A stretch of DNA of 64,000 nt, from assembly GCF_900116765.1 (NCBI RefSeq), contig NZ_UETC01000002.1, positions 620,001 to 684,000 of the forward strand. Reading direction: 5' to 3'. The stretch is from Jannaschia seohaensis. Its GTDB lineage: Bacteria; Pseudomonadota; Alphaproteobacteria; Rhodobacterales; Rhodobacteraceae. The position numbers were made by a program, and so were the translations under genes. Positions 18,160-26,294 of this stretch are shown in pieces (the first letter of the stretch is position 1; each line of letters begins with the position of its first letter). The notes beneath the pieces were generated by a model. The model was not told the DNA's origin. It made no database searches and saw nothing but the letters and a program-made list of their open reading frames with translations.

Positions 18160-18651
18160 TCACCGGACGCCTCGGGCTGCCAGCGCGGCCAAGTTAGGAC
18201 GACCTGCCTTCACTCTACGCATGGCAATGTATGTCATATAGCGATCAACCCCCAACGCGGCGTCAAGCATCGCCTGCATAAGGCTCTCGAACGCGGCGAG
18301 GGTCGGGCTGATCACCTTCATGACGTAGTCCATGCCACCCCCGGTCGCGATGCATTCGGTGATCTCGTCGCGGTCACGCACGAAGGCTTCGAAGCGGTCA
18401 AAATCGGCTTTGCGGTGGCGAATCAGAGCGACGGTCACCACGACCTCCGTGAAATCGCAGATCCTCGCCAGCGCGATGTCGGCGTGGTAGCCGAGGATGA
18501 AGCCCGCCGCCTTCAGCCTGTCGAGGCGGGCCCAGCATGGCGTTTGCGAAATGTTGGCCATCTCTGCGAGTTTGGCCTTGCTCAACTGACCGTGTTGCTG
18601 CACCGCGCTGAGGATCCGAATGTCCGTCGCATCGAGGCCAATACGCTTCAT
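18160..18651 (-). CDS. Lrp/AsnC-family transcriptional regulator
   Basis: 163 residues. N-terminal helix-turn-helix (LDATDIRILSAVQQHGQLSKAKLAEMANISQTPCWARLDRL) and a C-terminal ligand-binding (RAM) domain. The start at 18651 gives normal family length but lacks a strong ribosome site. It lies about 160 bp upstream of the DmdA-like gene on the same strand and probably controls it in response to an amino acid or related compound. Confidence 0.9.
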   Translation of the reverse strand: MKRIGLDATDIRILSAVQQHGQLSKAKLAEMANISQTPCWARLDRLKAAGFILGYHADIALARICDFTEVVVTVALIRHRKADFDRFEAFVRDRDEITECIATGGGMDYVMKVISPTLAAFESLMQAMLDAALGVDRYMTYIAMRRVKAGRPNLAALAARGVR

Positions 18652-18816
18652 CGGTCGGACACCTCGCCATGCCTTGCAAGCATCAGGAAGACGGCAACCC
18701 CTTGCCGGATGCCACATCTTACCGCGCAGTCTTTCGGCGCAGCTACGAGCTTGCGACTATTTCTTGCGCATTGGCGTCGGAGGACGTCGACTCAAGCAGT
18801 CCTGTCCTGAAGTCGC
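18652..18816. other. Spacer between Lrp regulator and GST operon
   Basis: About 165 bp without a gene; it includes the end of the upstream operon and the Lrp-gene promoter region. Confidence 0.4.
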
Positions 18817-19551
18817 CTACTCTCGTTCACCCTCAAGTCTTTGGCGAAGCGACCCGGCGGATTGATTGAATAGGACGGTATTATTGTCGGCTCGATGCCG
18901 GCCCCTGTTCTGCTCCGACTTGTGCAGGTCGATGGCGCGCTGCACGGCAGGGCGTTGCTTGATCCGCGCGCGCCAGTCGGCCACGCGCGGGAAAGCCTCC
19001 AGCGACGCGCCGAGGGGCTTGGCGATGAAGGCCCAGGGGAAGGCCAGCATGTCGGCGATGGAATACTCTCCAAGCAGGTAGTCGCGTTCCGCGAGGCGGC
19101 TCTCCAGCACGCCGAGGTTCCGGTCGTACTCGCCAAGGTAGCGCTTGAAGCCGTAATCGCGGTCGCCCTCCGGCGCGTAGTTGCGGAAATGGCTGAGTTG
19201 CCCCGCCATCGGCCCCTGGTTGCCCACCTGCCAGAAGAGCCATTCCATCAGCTCCTTGCGGGCGCGCGGATCGCTCGGCGACGGTGCGAACAGCCCGGTC
19301 TTGTCCGCGAGGTAGAGCAGGATCGCAGCCGACTCGAAGACCGTCACCGGGTCCTCGCCCCATTCCGGTGCCGGGGCGTGATCGAGGATGGCCGGGATCT
19401 TGGCGTTGGGGCTGATGGCCAGGAACTCGGGCGAGAACTGGTCGCCCTCTGCGATCCGCATCAGGATCGGGCGGTACTCGATGCCCGTCTCCTCGAGCAT
19501 GATGGCGGCTTTCCAGCCATTCGGCGTGGGCGCGAAGTAGAGATCGATCAA
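18817..19551 (-). CDS. Glutathione S-transferase family protein (YfcG/Ure2-like)
   Basis: 244 residues. Thioredoxin-like N-domain (LYFAPTPNGWKAAIMLEETGIEYRP, then IPAILDH and VFESAAILLYLAD, the glutathione-contact ES motif) and helical C-domain with NQGPMAGQLSHFRNYAP, characteristic of the Nu-class YfcG group, many of which act as disulfide reductases. Its start overlaps the CoA-transferase stop by four bases, so it is the last gene of a three-gene unit. Confidence 0.88.
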   Translation of the reverse strand: MIDLYFAPTPNGWKAAIMLEETGIEYRPILMRIAEGDQFSPEFLAISPNAKIPAILDHAPAPEWGEDPVTVFESAAILLYLADKTGLFAPSPSDPRARKELMEWLFWQVGNQGPMAGQLSHFRNYAPEGDRDYGFKRYLGEYDRNLGVLESRLAERDYLLGEYSIADMLAFPWAFIAKPLGASLEAFPRVADWRARIKQRPAVQRAIDLHKSEQNRGRHRADNNTVLFNQSAGSLRQRLEGERE

Positions 19552-20762
19552 GGTGCACTCTCCTGCGTGTCGGTCGCGATGCCATGCGCGATCATGTCGT
19601 CGATCGCCTCGGCGTCGTAGCCCGCCTCCGCCAGCACCGTCCGGGTGTCCTCCCCGAGGCGCCGCGCAGGCGCCGGGTCGCCGATCGGCGTCGCCGAGAA
19701 ACGGGCCGGGGTGCGGGCCTGACGGATTCGCCCGGCCTGCGGGTGCTCCTGTTCCAGCACCGTCGCGTTGGCCTGCACTTGCGGGTGCGTATAGACTTCG
19801 GCGCGGGTCAGGACCGGAGCGCAGGGCACGTCATGATCGGTCAGACGCCGCATCCAGTTTTCGGTCGTGTCCTTGAGCAGCGCCTCCTGCGTCAACTCCA
19901 GCCGGACGGGCTTGTTCTCCTCCCGCGCGGCCACGGTGACGAAGCGGGGATCCTCCAGCCAGTCGGGACGGCCCACCGCCGCCGACAGGCCCGCCCAGGT
20001 GCTGTCGGTATGGGCCGAGACCGCCATCCAGCCATCGGCGGTCTGGTAGATGAGTTCGACGAAGGTCTGCGCGTCCCCGTCCCGTGCGGGCTCCAACTCG
20101 TCCCCGACGAAGGTGTAGCCGGCCATGTCGGAACTCCAGAGGAAGGCGAGCACGGTGTCCAACATCGAGATCTGCACGTGGCTTCCCTCGCCCGTCCGGG
20201 TCCGGGCCAGCAGCGCGGCGGTGATGGCCTGGGCGGTCTGGATCGCGGTCAGCTTGTCGGGCAGGATCGTACGGACGAGGCGCGGCCGCGCGGCATCCGC
20301 GCCGCCCTGGACGCTCGCCAGCCCCGACAGCGCCTGGATGAGCGGATCGTAGACGGGTCGGCGCGCCCACTCCCCAGTGAAGCCGAACCCGGCGATCGAC
20401 GCGTAGATCACATCGGGCCGCACCGCGCGCACCGCCGCCTCTCCCAGCCCGATCCGGTCGACCACGCCCGGGCGGAAGTTCTGAATGACCACATCCGCGG
20501 TCTCGCAGAGCCGCAGCGCGGCCTCGACGCCGCGCGGGTCCTTGAGGTTCAGCGTGACCGACTTCTTTCCCCGGTTGTTGTTCAGGAAGGACGCCGACAT
20601 GCCCCCACGCCGCCCGGTGACCTGGCGGCTGTGATCGCCGCCCTTCGGATGCTCGATCTTGAGGACCTCGGCGCCCTGGTCGGCGAGCGTCATCGTGGCC
20701 AGCGGCCCCGAGATCATCGTAGTCAGGTCGATGACCCGAATTCCTTGCAGCGGTCCCGCCAT
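19548..20762 (-). CDS. CaiB/BaiF-type (class III) CoA-transferase
   Basis: 404 residues with the family opening GPLQGIRVIDLTTMISGPLATMTLADQGAEVLKIE and RQVTGRRGG. FLNNNRGKKSVTLNLKDPRG and VVIQNFRPGVVDRIGLG are standard. The catalytic Asp is probably in LPDKLTAIQTAQAI. It transfers CoA between acyl-CoA and a carboxylic acid. Middle gene of the TauD-CoA-transferase-GST unit; acceptor acid unknown. Intact. Confidence 0.9.
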   Translation of the reverse strand: MAGPLQGIRVIDLTTMISGPLATMTLADQGAEVLKIEHPKGGDHSRQVTGRRGGMSASFLNNNRGKKSVTLNLKDPRGVEAALRLCETADVVIQNFRPGVVDRIGLGEAAVRAVRPDVIYASIAGFGFTGEWARRPVYDPLIQALSGLASVQGGADAARPRLVRTILPDKLTAIQTAQAITAALLARTRTGEGSHVQISMLDTVLAFLWSSDMAGYTFVGDELEPARDGDAQTFVELIYQTADGWMAVSAHTDSTWAGLSAAVGRPDWLEDPRFVTVAAREENKPVRLELTQEALLKDTTENWMRRLTDHDVPCAPVLTRAEVYTHPQVQANATVLEQEHPQAGRIRQARTPARFSATPIGDPAPARRLGEDTRTVLAEAGYDAEAIDDMIAHGIATDTQESAP

Positions 20763-20804
20763 GCTGGTCCTCCGGTCTTGGATAAATGGTGCGCGCGCCG
20801 GGCG

Positions 20805-21821
20805 TCAGTTCCGCATCGGAATGCCGTCCTGCCAGCGGAAGCCGACGCCGCCTGCGTGCCAAACCCCCTCGCCGATCGGGTTCGGCCCGTCGATCCCCAC
20901 GTGCTGCGGCAGGTCGAAGCCGGGCGCAAGATCCTTCACGCCCTTCACGGTGCTGCGATGCATGATCCGCAGGCCCTGGCGCTCGACCGGCATGTGAGCC
21001 TCGGGCGCCGCGCGATGGGCCACGGCGAGGTTGTCGATGAAGACGCAATCGTTCTCGGCATACTCAAAGGCCATTGCATAGCCGTTCGTCAGCCCGGCAT
21101 CGAGGATGTCGTTATACTCCCGGCAAAGCTGAGCCAGCTCGTCGGCGTGAAGGAGCCGGAAGGCGTCCCTGTCCGGGAGCTTCTCGATCACCGCGCCGGT
21201 CATGCCCAGATGCAGCCAGATGCAGCGCTGTCCCGAGACGGGATGCACGTGCACGACCGGGTGTACGACGCCGGAGGCCGAGTTCACCGACGACAGGCGC
21301 TGCCAGCGTTCCCGACGGTCCTCGGGTAAGGCTGCGAAGGCGCGTCCCTGATGCGCGAAATGGGTGCCGCCGCCGTTCTCGGCGGGCCGGATGATATGGT
21401 ATCCCGAATGGGAGAAGGTCGCCGGAAGGAAGCTCCCGTCGTTGTGCCATTGCGGACCGACATCGGGGATGCCGTGGCGCGGATCGTTGGACAGCCGGAA
21501 GATGTGCGGATTGCCGCCGGGGGTCTGCGGATGCACGCCATGGGTGCTGTGCAGCTCGCGCCCGCCCCAGAGGCAACTGGCGCGCAGGAAATCCTCCGGC
21601 TCGAGAGACCGCGCATTTTTGAAGACGAGAAAACCGCGCTCCGCCATCTCGCGTTCCAGCACATCGACCAACTCGGGCGGGAGCGTGTCTGCGGCGGAAA
21701 GGTCGATCCCCGACACCTCCGACCCGATCGGATCGAGAGCCCGGATCGTGCCTCCGAACATTTCGATGACGGCGGCGCGCGCCCTTTCGACCTGGACGGG
21801 ATTGCTTGCATTCGTCGTCAA
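20805..21821 (-). CDS. TauD/TfdA-family Fe(II)/2-oxoglutarate dioxygenase
   Basis: 338 residues, TTG start behind a perfect AAGGAGGTG. The iron-binding facial triad is visible: the H-x-D pair in QWHNDGSFL and the distal His in LAVAHRAAP; the 2-oxoglutarate Arg is likely in RQGLRIMHRS. Such enzymes hydroxylate sulfonates, aromatic ethers or related acids. First gene of the operon with the CoA-transferase and GST, suggesting catabolism of an organic acid; the substrate is not predictable. Confidence 0.9.
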   Translation of the reverse strand: MTTNASNPVQVERARAAVIEMFGGTIRALDPIGSEVSGIDLSAADTLPPELVDVLEREMAERGFLVFKNARSLEPEDFLRASCLWGGRELHSTHGVHPQTPGGNPHIFRLSNDPRHGIPDVGPQWHNDGSFLPATFSHSGYHIIRPAENGGGTHFAHQGRAFAALPEDRRERWQRLSSVNSASGVVHPVVHVHPVSGQRCIWLHLGMTGAVIEKLPDRDAFRLLHADELAQLCREYNDILDAGLTNGYAMAFEYAENDCVFIDNLAVAHRAAPEAHMPVERQGLRIMHRSTVKGVKDLAPGFDLPQHVGIDGPNPIGEGVWHAGGVGFRWQDGIPMRN

Positions 21822-22269
21822 GGGTCACCTCCTTTTCGATCTCTCAGACCTAGGAGGACAGAAGCGAGAACGAAAGCGGGCAAGCCCGATGAACACAGCG
21901 CATGCCGCCGAACCGAGACCAAGGCGTGCGACAGCGCGGACCCAGCCGCGCCCGGCCAGCCAGGATCCAATCGCGATCCTAGGGATGGAACTCTGACGCA
22001 TATTCAAGCCCGCGCCGCCTCGCATCCGCGTCCCGAACGGGTCGACGCATCGGCAGCGAGGTGGACGTTGCTCTAGACACGGCCCTTTGGGCTGCCGTGC
22101 TTGTGCGGAAGCCGTCGGATTTCGGCCACGAGTTCCATCGCATTGGTCTCTACGAGAAGGTGGAAAGGCGGCTCAGATGGTGCGACCGCCCCCCGACGGC
22201 ATCTGTCGTGTCACGGTGGGTCAGCGGCAATCCACGGGGGCTATGACACTATCACGGCCGCCCGGATCG
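21822..22269. other. Gene-free stretch, 448 bp
   Basis: Promoter region for the TauD operon at the left; no supported gene or IS fragment in the remainder. Confidence 0.5.
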
Positions 22270-23682
22270 TCACAACGTCTTGAGATACTCGATCAGGGCG
22301 GCCCGGTGCGCGGGGCTCAGATCCGACCCGTACTCATGCCCGCCATTGCCGTATCCGCGCAGCGTCGTGTCGTAGGTGGTGCGGCGCACCTCGGGGTCAT
22401 CTTCCGACGCTTGTCCGGCGTCGAGCGTCTCGAAGCGCCAGCCCATCGCGTCCCTATCATAGCTGCGAGGAGCGGTGAGGTGGCGCCAGAAGCGCGGACG
22501 TGTCGCGGGCGCGAGCAGCGCCGCCATGCTGGGCACCGATCCGTTGTGCAGATAGGGCGCCGTCGCCCAGACGCCGTCCAGCGGCGGCGCGATATAGCCG
22601 GGCGCCGGGGCCGCGGTGTGGACGTCGCCATAGGGGGACCGGGCGACCCAGTCGTAGAACCGGTCGCGCGAGCCGTCCGTCGCCGCGGTGGCGTAGGCCG
22701 GATCGGTGCCGATCTCGTCGAGGTCGTAGATCCGGTTCGGATAGGTCTCCTCCGCGCCGTAGGTCCCGTGGCAGGCGCTGCATTCGTCGGCGTAGATCGC
22801 CTCCCCCTCGGCCGCGCGCCCGGCATCGATCGGCCAGGGCCAGGGTGGGGCTTCGAGCGAGGAGATATAGGCGCGGATATCGGGCGCGTAGGCGTCGATC
22901 CGGGCCAGCTCCTCCACCCCCTCGACACAGAGCATCGAGGCGAGCAGCATGAAATGGGCATGATCGCCGCGCCCGATGGTCGTGTAGAACATCGCCGACT
23001 TTTTGCGCATGTTCCACCAGGGCGGCACGCTGAGCGGGAGCGGCTCCTGCGGCGGCGGGTCGATCAGGGGCGCCTCCGACCAGGCCAGGGTCTCCGGGTC
23101 GCGATGCGCCATCAGCGCCCAGGTCAGGTTGGTCGCCGGGTTCACGCCCACCGTGCGGGTCTGGATGTAGGGGGCGATCCCCTCCAGCCGGTCGGCCCAA
23201 TGGGCCCAGGCTTTCGTCTCCGCCTCCCCGCGCACATAGGTGCCCGATTGCAGCGCCAGGCGCCGGGGATCGGCCGTGAAATCGCCGAATGCGTCGCCGA
23301 GGCCGACGATCAGCTCCCCGTCGATGCGGCCGGCGTGACAGGTCAGGCAGTTGCTCGAGACGATCTCGACCCCGTCCGCGTTCACATGAGACGTGAGGGC
23401 ATAAGGCAGCTCGGCATTGCGCCCCTCTCGGTCAGGCATCCGGTCCGCCGTCGGGGTCTCCGGGGCGACCCTACGATAGGCGTCGTAGGGGATCCCGCAG
23501 GAGACGTAGGGTTCGTTCAACAGCGCCCGCTCCCCCGCGGCGGGGTCGCCGGGCCGCTGCTCGCTGGCGGAAACGGCGCCGATCTCGGAGCGGTAGAGCC
23601 GCGCGCCTTCCTCGTCCTTGCAGCCTGTGAGAAGGAGCACCACGACCGCGGCGAGTCCGGGGAGCGCGCGAAACGGCATCAT
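22270..23682 (-). CDS. Di-heme c-type cytochrome lipoprotein (RoxA/MauG-type)
   Basis: 470 residues exported as a lipoprotein: VVVLLLTGCKDEEG gives a lipobox Cys. Two heme-binding C-x-x-C-H motifs are present, NCLTCHAG (about residue 110) and CSACHGT. The C-terminal GVWATAPYLHNGSVPSM is typical of di-heme peroxidase-like and RoxA-type cytochromes. Likely a periplasmic electron-transfer enzyme or oxidase of unknown substrate. The start overlaps the stop of the AttH-like gene (ATGA). Intact. Confidence 0.82.
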   Translation of the reverse strand: MMPFRALPGLAAVVVLLLTGCKDEEGARLYRSEIGAVSASEQRPGDPAAGERALLNEPYVSCGIPYDAYRRVAPETPTADRMPDREGRNAELPYALTSHVNADGVEIVSSNCLTCHAGRIDGELIVGLGDAFGDFTADPRRLALQSGTYVRGEAETKAWAHWADRLEGIAPYIQTRTVGVNPATNLTWALMAHRDPETLAWSEAPLIDPPPQEPLPLSVPPWWNMRKKSAMFYTTIGRGDHAHFMLLASMLCVEGVEELARIDAYAPDIRAYISSLEAPPWPWPIDAGRAAEGEAIYADECSACHGTYGAEETYPNRIYDLDEIGTDPAYATAATDGSRDRFYDWVARSPYGDVHTAAPAPGYIAPPLDGVWATAPYLHNGSVPSMAALLAPATRPRFWRHLTAPRSYDRDAMGWRFETLDAGQASEDDPEVRRTTYDTTLRGYGNGGHEYGSDLSPAHRAALIEYLKTL

Positions 23683-24851
23683 GGCGTCTCGTATCCAGTC
23701 ATCTGCAACGTTCCGAGACCGGTCACCGGCACGCCTGCGCGTTCCCCCTCGACGCGCACCGGCACGGTCCACCCGCCGACCACGAAGGAGACCTCCCGGT
23801 CAGGCCCAAGGGCCTCGACCTGGAGGTCCAGTTCCGGGCCGGAGACGCGCCAGACGCGCGGAAAGCCGACGAGTGCGGGCCTGGTGGCATCCGCATTGTG
23901 TTGCGCCATGGACAGAACGTCCTCCGACAGCGTCTCCGCCTCGCCTGCGGGATCGAAGAGGAGGCCGTCGACCGTCACAACGCCGCGTCCATCGCGCCGC
24001 CGGGTCCGGACGAGTGACAGGTCGCTGCCGTCATCGAGTTGAACCTGGAGCCGGTCGTATCCGAGCGGACCGCCGGGCAGCGGCAACTCTCCCCAGGCGC
24101 GGTCGAGCCATGCCGTTCCCGAAACCGGCGTCACACCGTCCTCCGTTTCGATGCGGCCCGACACGGTCAGCCGCGGGACGACAAACCCGCGAAAAGGCTG
24201 ATCGGCGTCCGCCGTCTGTTCCGGAGGTTTTGCCATGGTGAGCTCGAGTGCGACCCGGACGGAGTCCAGCCGCGCAGTGAATGTCAGGTCTCGAGCGCCT
24301 TCCTCGGTCGCGTAGGAGAGCGTCCAGTCATCGAGCCAGACCTCTCCCGCCTCCCCGTCCTGGCCGGCAGCGCCCGCGCCGCGGCTGAACCGTTCCTCAG
24401 CATGCATTTCAGCCCCGCCGCCCTGCCAGACCGCCACCGCCGCGTGATAGAGCGAGCGCAACTCCCAACTCACGGCTGCGGCGTCTGGCGTTTCGGGAGC
24501 GAGGCCGAAGCGGCTCAGCGCGAACTGGACCGAGGCGGGTTGCCCCTCCGCGTCCTCGAGATGAGCCGCGAGCACCCAGGTCTCGGCCCGTGACAAGGAA
24601 TGTCCGCCGTGATCCTCGGGAAGCGCCAGTTGCCACGTGCCGGAGGGCCGCACGAAGCCGCTCTCCTCCGTTCCCGCGAGGAAGGCCTCCACCGCCTCGA
24701 CCGATAGCGCGACGGAGCCAAGGCCCGCGTCGCCGCCCGATGCGCCCTCGGACCCGCCGATGACCCGCGTCACCCCGACGGCCAACGCGCCAAGGACGGC
24801 CAGGCAAAGCCCCGCCATCCCCACAGTTCTCGTGCTCAGCTTCCCGATCAT
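23679..24851 (-). CDS. AttH/CrtC-like secreted lipocalin-fold protein
   Basis: 390 residues. An N-terminal membrane segment (VGMAGLCLAVLGALAVGVT) acts as signal or anchor. The rest resembles the two-lipocalin-domain AttH / carotenoid hydratase-like family, annotated as predicted secreted hydrolases: SGTAWLDRAWGELPLPGGPLGYDRLQVQLDDG with the W-D/H-W-G-type motif. It starts at 24851 behind GGAAGGATGGA; the frame extends further upstream only because it runs into a broken gene. Coupled to the di-heme cytochrome. Exact function unknown. Confidence 0.75.
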   Translation of the reverse strand: MIGKLSTRTVGMAGLCLAVLGALAVGVTRVIGGSEGASGGDAGLGSVALSVEAVEAFLAGTEESGFVRPSGTWQLALPEDHGGHSLSRAETWVLAAHLEDAEGQPASVQFALSRFGLAPETPDAAAVSWELRSLYHAAVAVWQGGGAEMHAEERFSRGAGAAGQDGEAGEVWLDDWTLSYATEEGARDLTFTARLDSVRVALELTMAKPPEQTADADQPFRGFVVPRLTVSGRIETEDGVTPVSGTAWLDRAWGELPLPGGPLGYDRLQVQLDDGSDLSLVRTRRRDGRGVVTVDGLLFDPAGEAETLSEDVLSMAQHNADATRPALVGFPRVWRVSGPELDLQVEALGPDREVSFVVGGWTVPVRVEGERAGVPVTGLGTLQMTGYETP

Positions 24852-25463
24852 TCCATCCTTCCAGCATGACTCGCACCGTGCTGTCACCCACCGGCCAGCG
24901 GCCCGAGCGCGCGCCTTCGGGCGCGACGACGACGAAGCCCCGGCCGCCGTAGGACCGCAACGGCCGCAGATCCTCCGCCAAACGCGCCTCATCATCGGAC
25001 GAGACGAAGGTCCAGAGACGCCCGTCGGCATCGCGCTCCACCCAGATCCGACTGACACTCTCGCGCCGGCGATGTCGGGCGCCGCACCACCCGACCGGTG
25101 CGATCGCTGGGCCGAGATATCGGCCGTCGTCCCGATCGCGAGGATCAAACCCATCTCCGGCAAAGGTTCGTAGGGCAAGATGGGGGTCGGACCCTTGCCC
25201 TCGCCCATCACTAGGCCCGCGACCGCCATCGGGGCCTCCAGCCGCTCGCCGTCGGTCAGAGCGATCGGCGCCCCAGCCCGCCGGAGATCCCGCGCCATCG
25301 GGGGCAGTTCCCCATCCAGCAGCTCGCGGGCGACGTCAAACTCGGGACCGACGGCTATGGCGGTCGGACGGTCCGACACGCCTATCGCAACCGTCGCCGC
25401 CGACGACGCCAGCGCGACGATCTGTCGGACTGGCCCGCTCTCGGTTTCGACGACGATGGCCCA
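24852..25463 (-). pseudogene. Broken gene of unknown function upstream of the AttH-like gene
   Basis: The first part, entering from the right, reads IVVETESGPVRQIVALASS...LPYEPLPEMGLILAIGTTADISAQ. At about 25060-25090 the frame must shift by one base to continue RIWVERDADGRLWTFVSSDDEAR and GGRGFVVVAPEGARSGRWPVGDS. Its N-terminus is missing, replaced by an unrelated helicase fragment at about 25463. Family not recognised. Confidence 0.5.
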
Positions 25464-25716
25464 GGGGGAATAGCGTGTTGGTCCTACCCTCAGACAGGTC
25501 GCTACGCGCCTTTCGGTAAAGGGCGATCAGCCGCTTGCGCATCTGGTCGCACGGCAGCGGGCTACATGGATCGCCTCGAGCGAACGAGTCGCGGATCAGG
25601 CACGCGTCGATGTCTTCTCCGGTCTCGCGGCGGTCGGGGTCGATACCGAGACGCGGATTCTCGTCGTTCAAGCTGATCAGCTTGAACGACCGCTGCTCGG
25701 TCAGCTCGTCCTCCAA
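25464..25716 (-). pseudogene. Fragment of a DUF4011-type helicase-associated protein
   Basis: Reads SFKLISLNDENPRLGIDPDRRETG, then MRKRLIALYRKARSDLSEG followed by TNTLF. This is the signature stretch of DUF4011 proteins (large helicase-like proteins, some known as the single-gene Hhe defence system). It stops where the family should continue with a LAVGFLRW-type motif and is fused to the unknown broken gene. Only about 80 residues of a very large protein remain. Confidence 0.6.
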
Positions 25717-25734
25717 GGTCCACGCGCTCGCGGA

Positions 25735-26093
25735 CCGCCGGTGCCGCCCCGCCCGGTTGATGCTGACGGGGGCAACGTCGCCGACTGCACCGCGGCCGAG
25801 GTGCTGCTCAAGCGCTCGCCAGCGGACGCCCTCATTGTGGTGGAAGACAAGGGCTACGATAGCATCGCCGTGCGCGAGCAGGTGAAGGGGTCGGCGCGTT
25901 CCCGAATCTCCCGCCGAGGAACAACCACAAGCGCGGCATCTTCTGGCGCCGGGACTTCTTCCGCAATCGCAACGCCATCGAGCGCATATTCGGCCGCCTC
26001 AAGGACTTCCGCCGGATCGCCACGCGCGACGATCGCAGGGCGGACGTCTTCTTCTCCGCCGTCGCATTGGCTGCGACCGTCAGCTACTGGTGA
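25735..26093 (+). pseudogene. IS5-family (IS427-type) transposase relic, C-terminal half
   Basis: The plus strand reads DADGGNVADCTAAEVLLKRSPADALIVVEDKGYDSIAVREQVKG, then in another frame FPNLPPRNNHKRGIFWRRDFFRNRNAIERIFGRLKDFRRIATR and ending AVALAATVSYW. DKGYD and NAIERIFGRLK carry two catalytic residues. N-terminus missing, frameshift in the middle: inactive. Confidence 0.85.
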
Positions 26094-26294
26094 TGAGTCC
26101 AGAGCCTAATAATCCAAGGCAAAACTTTGCTGGTCAGGGGATCTTCTGTGAACCCCTGAAGACAATAGCTTTCGTTGCAGCGTCAGATACGAAAGGCGCA
26201 AAACGCCTCCTGCGGTAATTTCCGATCGGCAATGCAAAGGGCCGCTCGCCTTGGCTCTTCGCACCGTTCGGCGCGTTGGTTTCTCGCCACGGGA
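26094..26294. other. Spacer with weak hairpin
   Basis: No gene. AGGCG and CGCCT (26194-26208) flank CAAAA, a short hairpin on the exit side of the helicase gene; the following T-run is only three bases, so terminator function is doubtful. Confidence 0.35.

Noticed and set aside
19584-21329. Plus-strand open frame of 581 codons
   Set aside because: Antisense to the CoA-transferase and TauD genes; no domain, shadow composition.
22087-24042. Plus-strand open frame of 651 codons
   Set aside because: Antisense to the di-heme cytochrome and AttH-like genes; Arg/Gly-rich with no motif, a shadow of high-GC coding.
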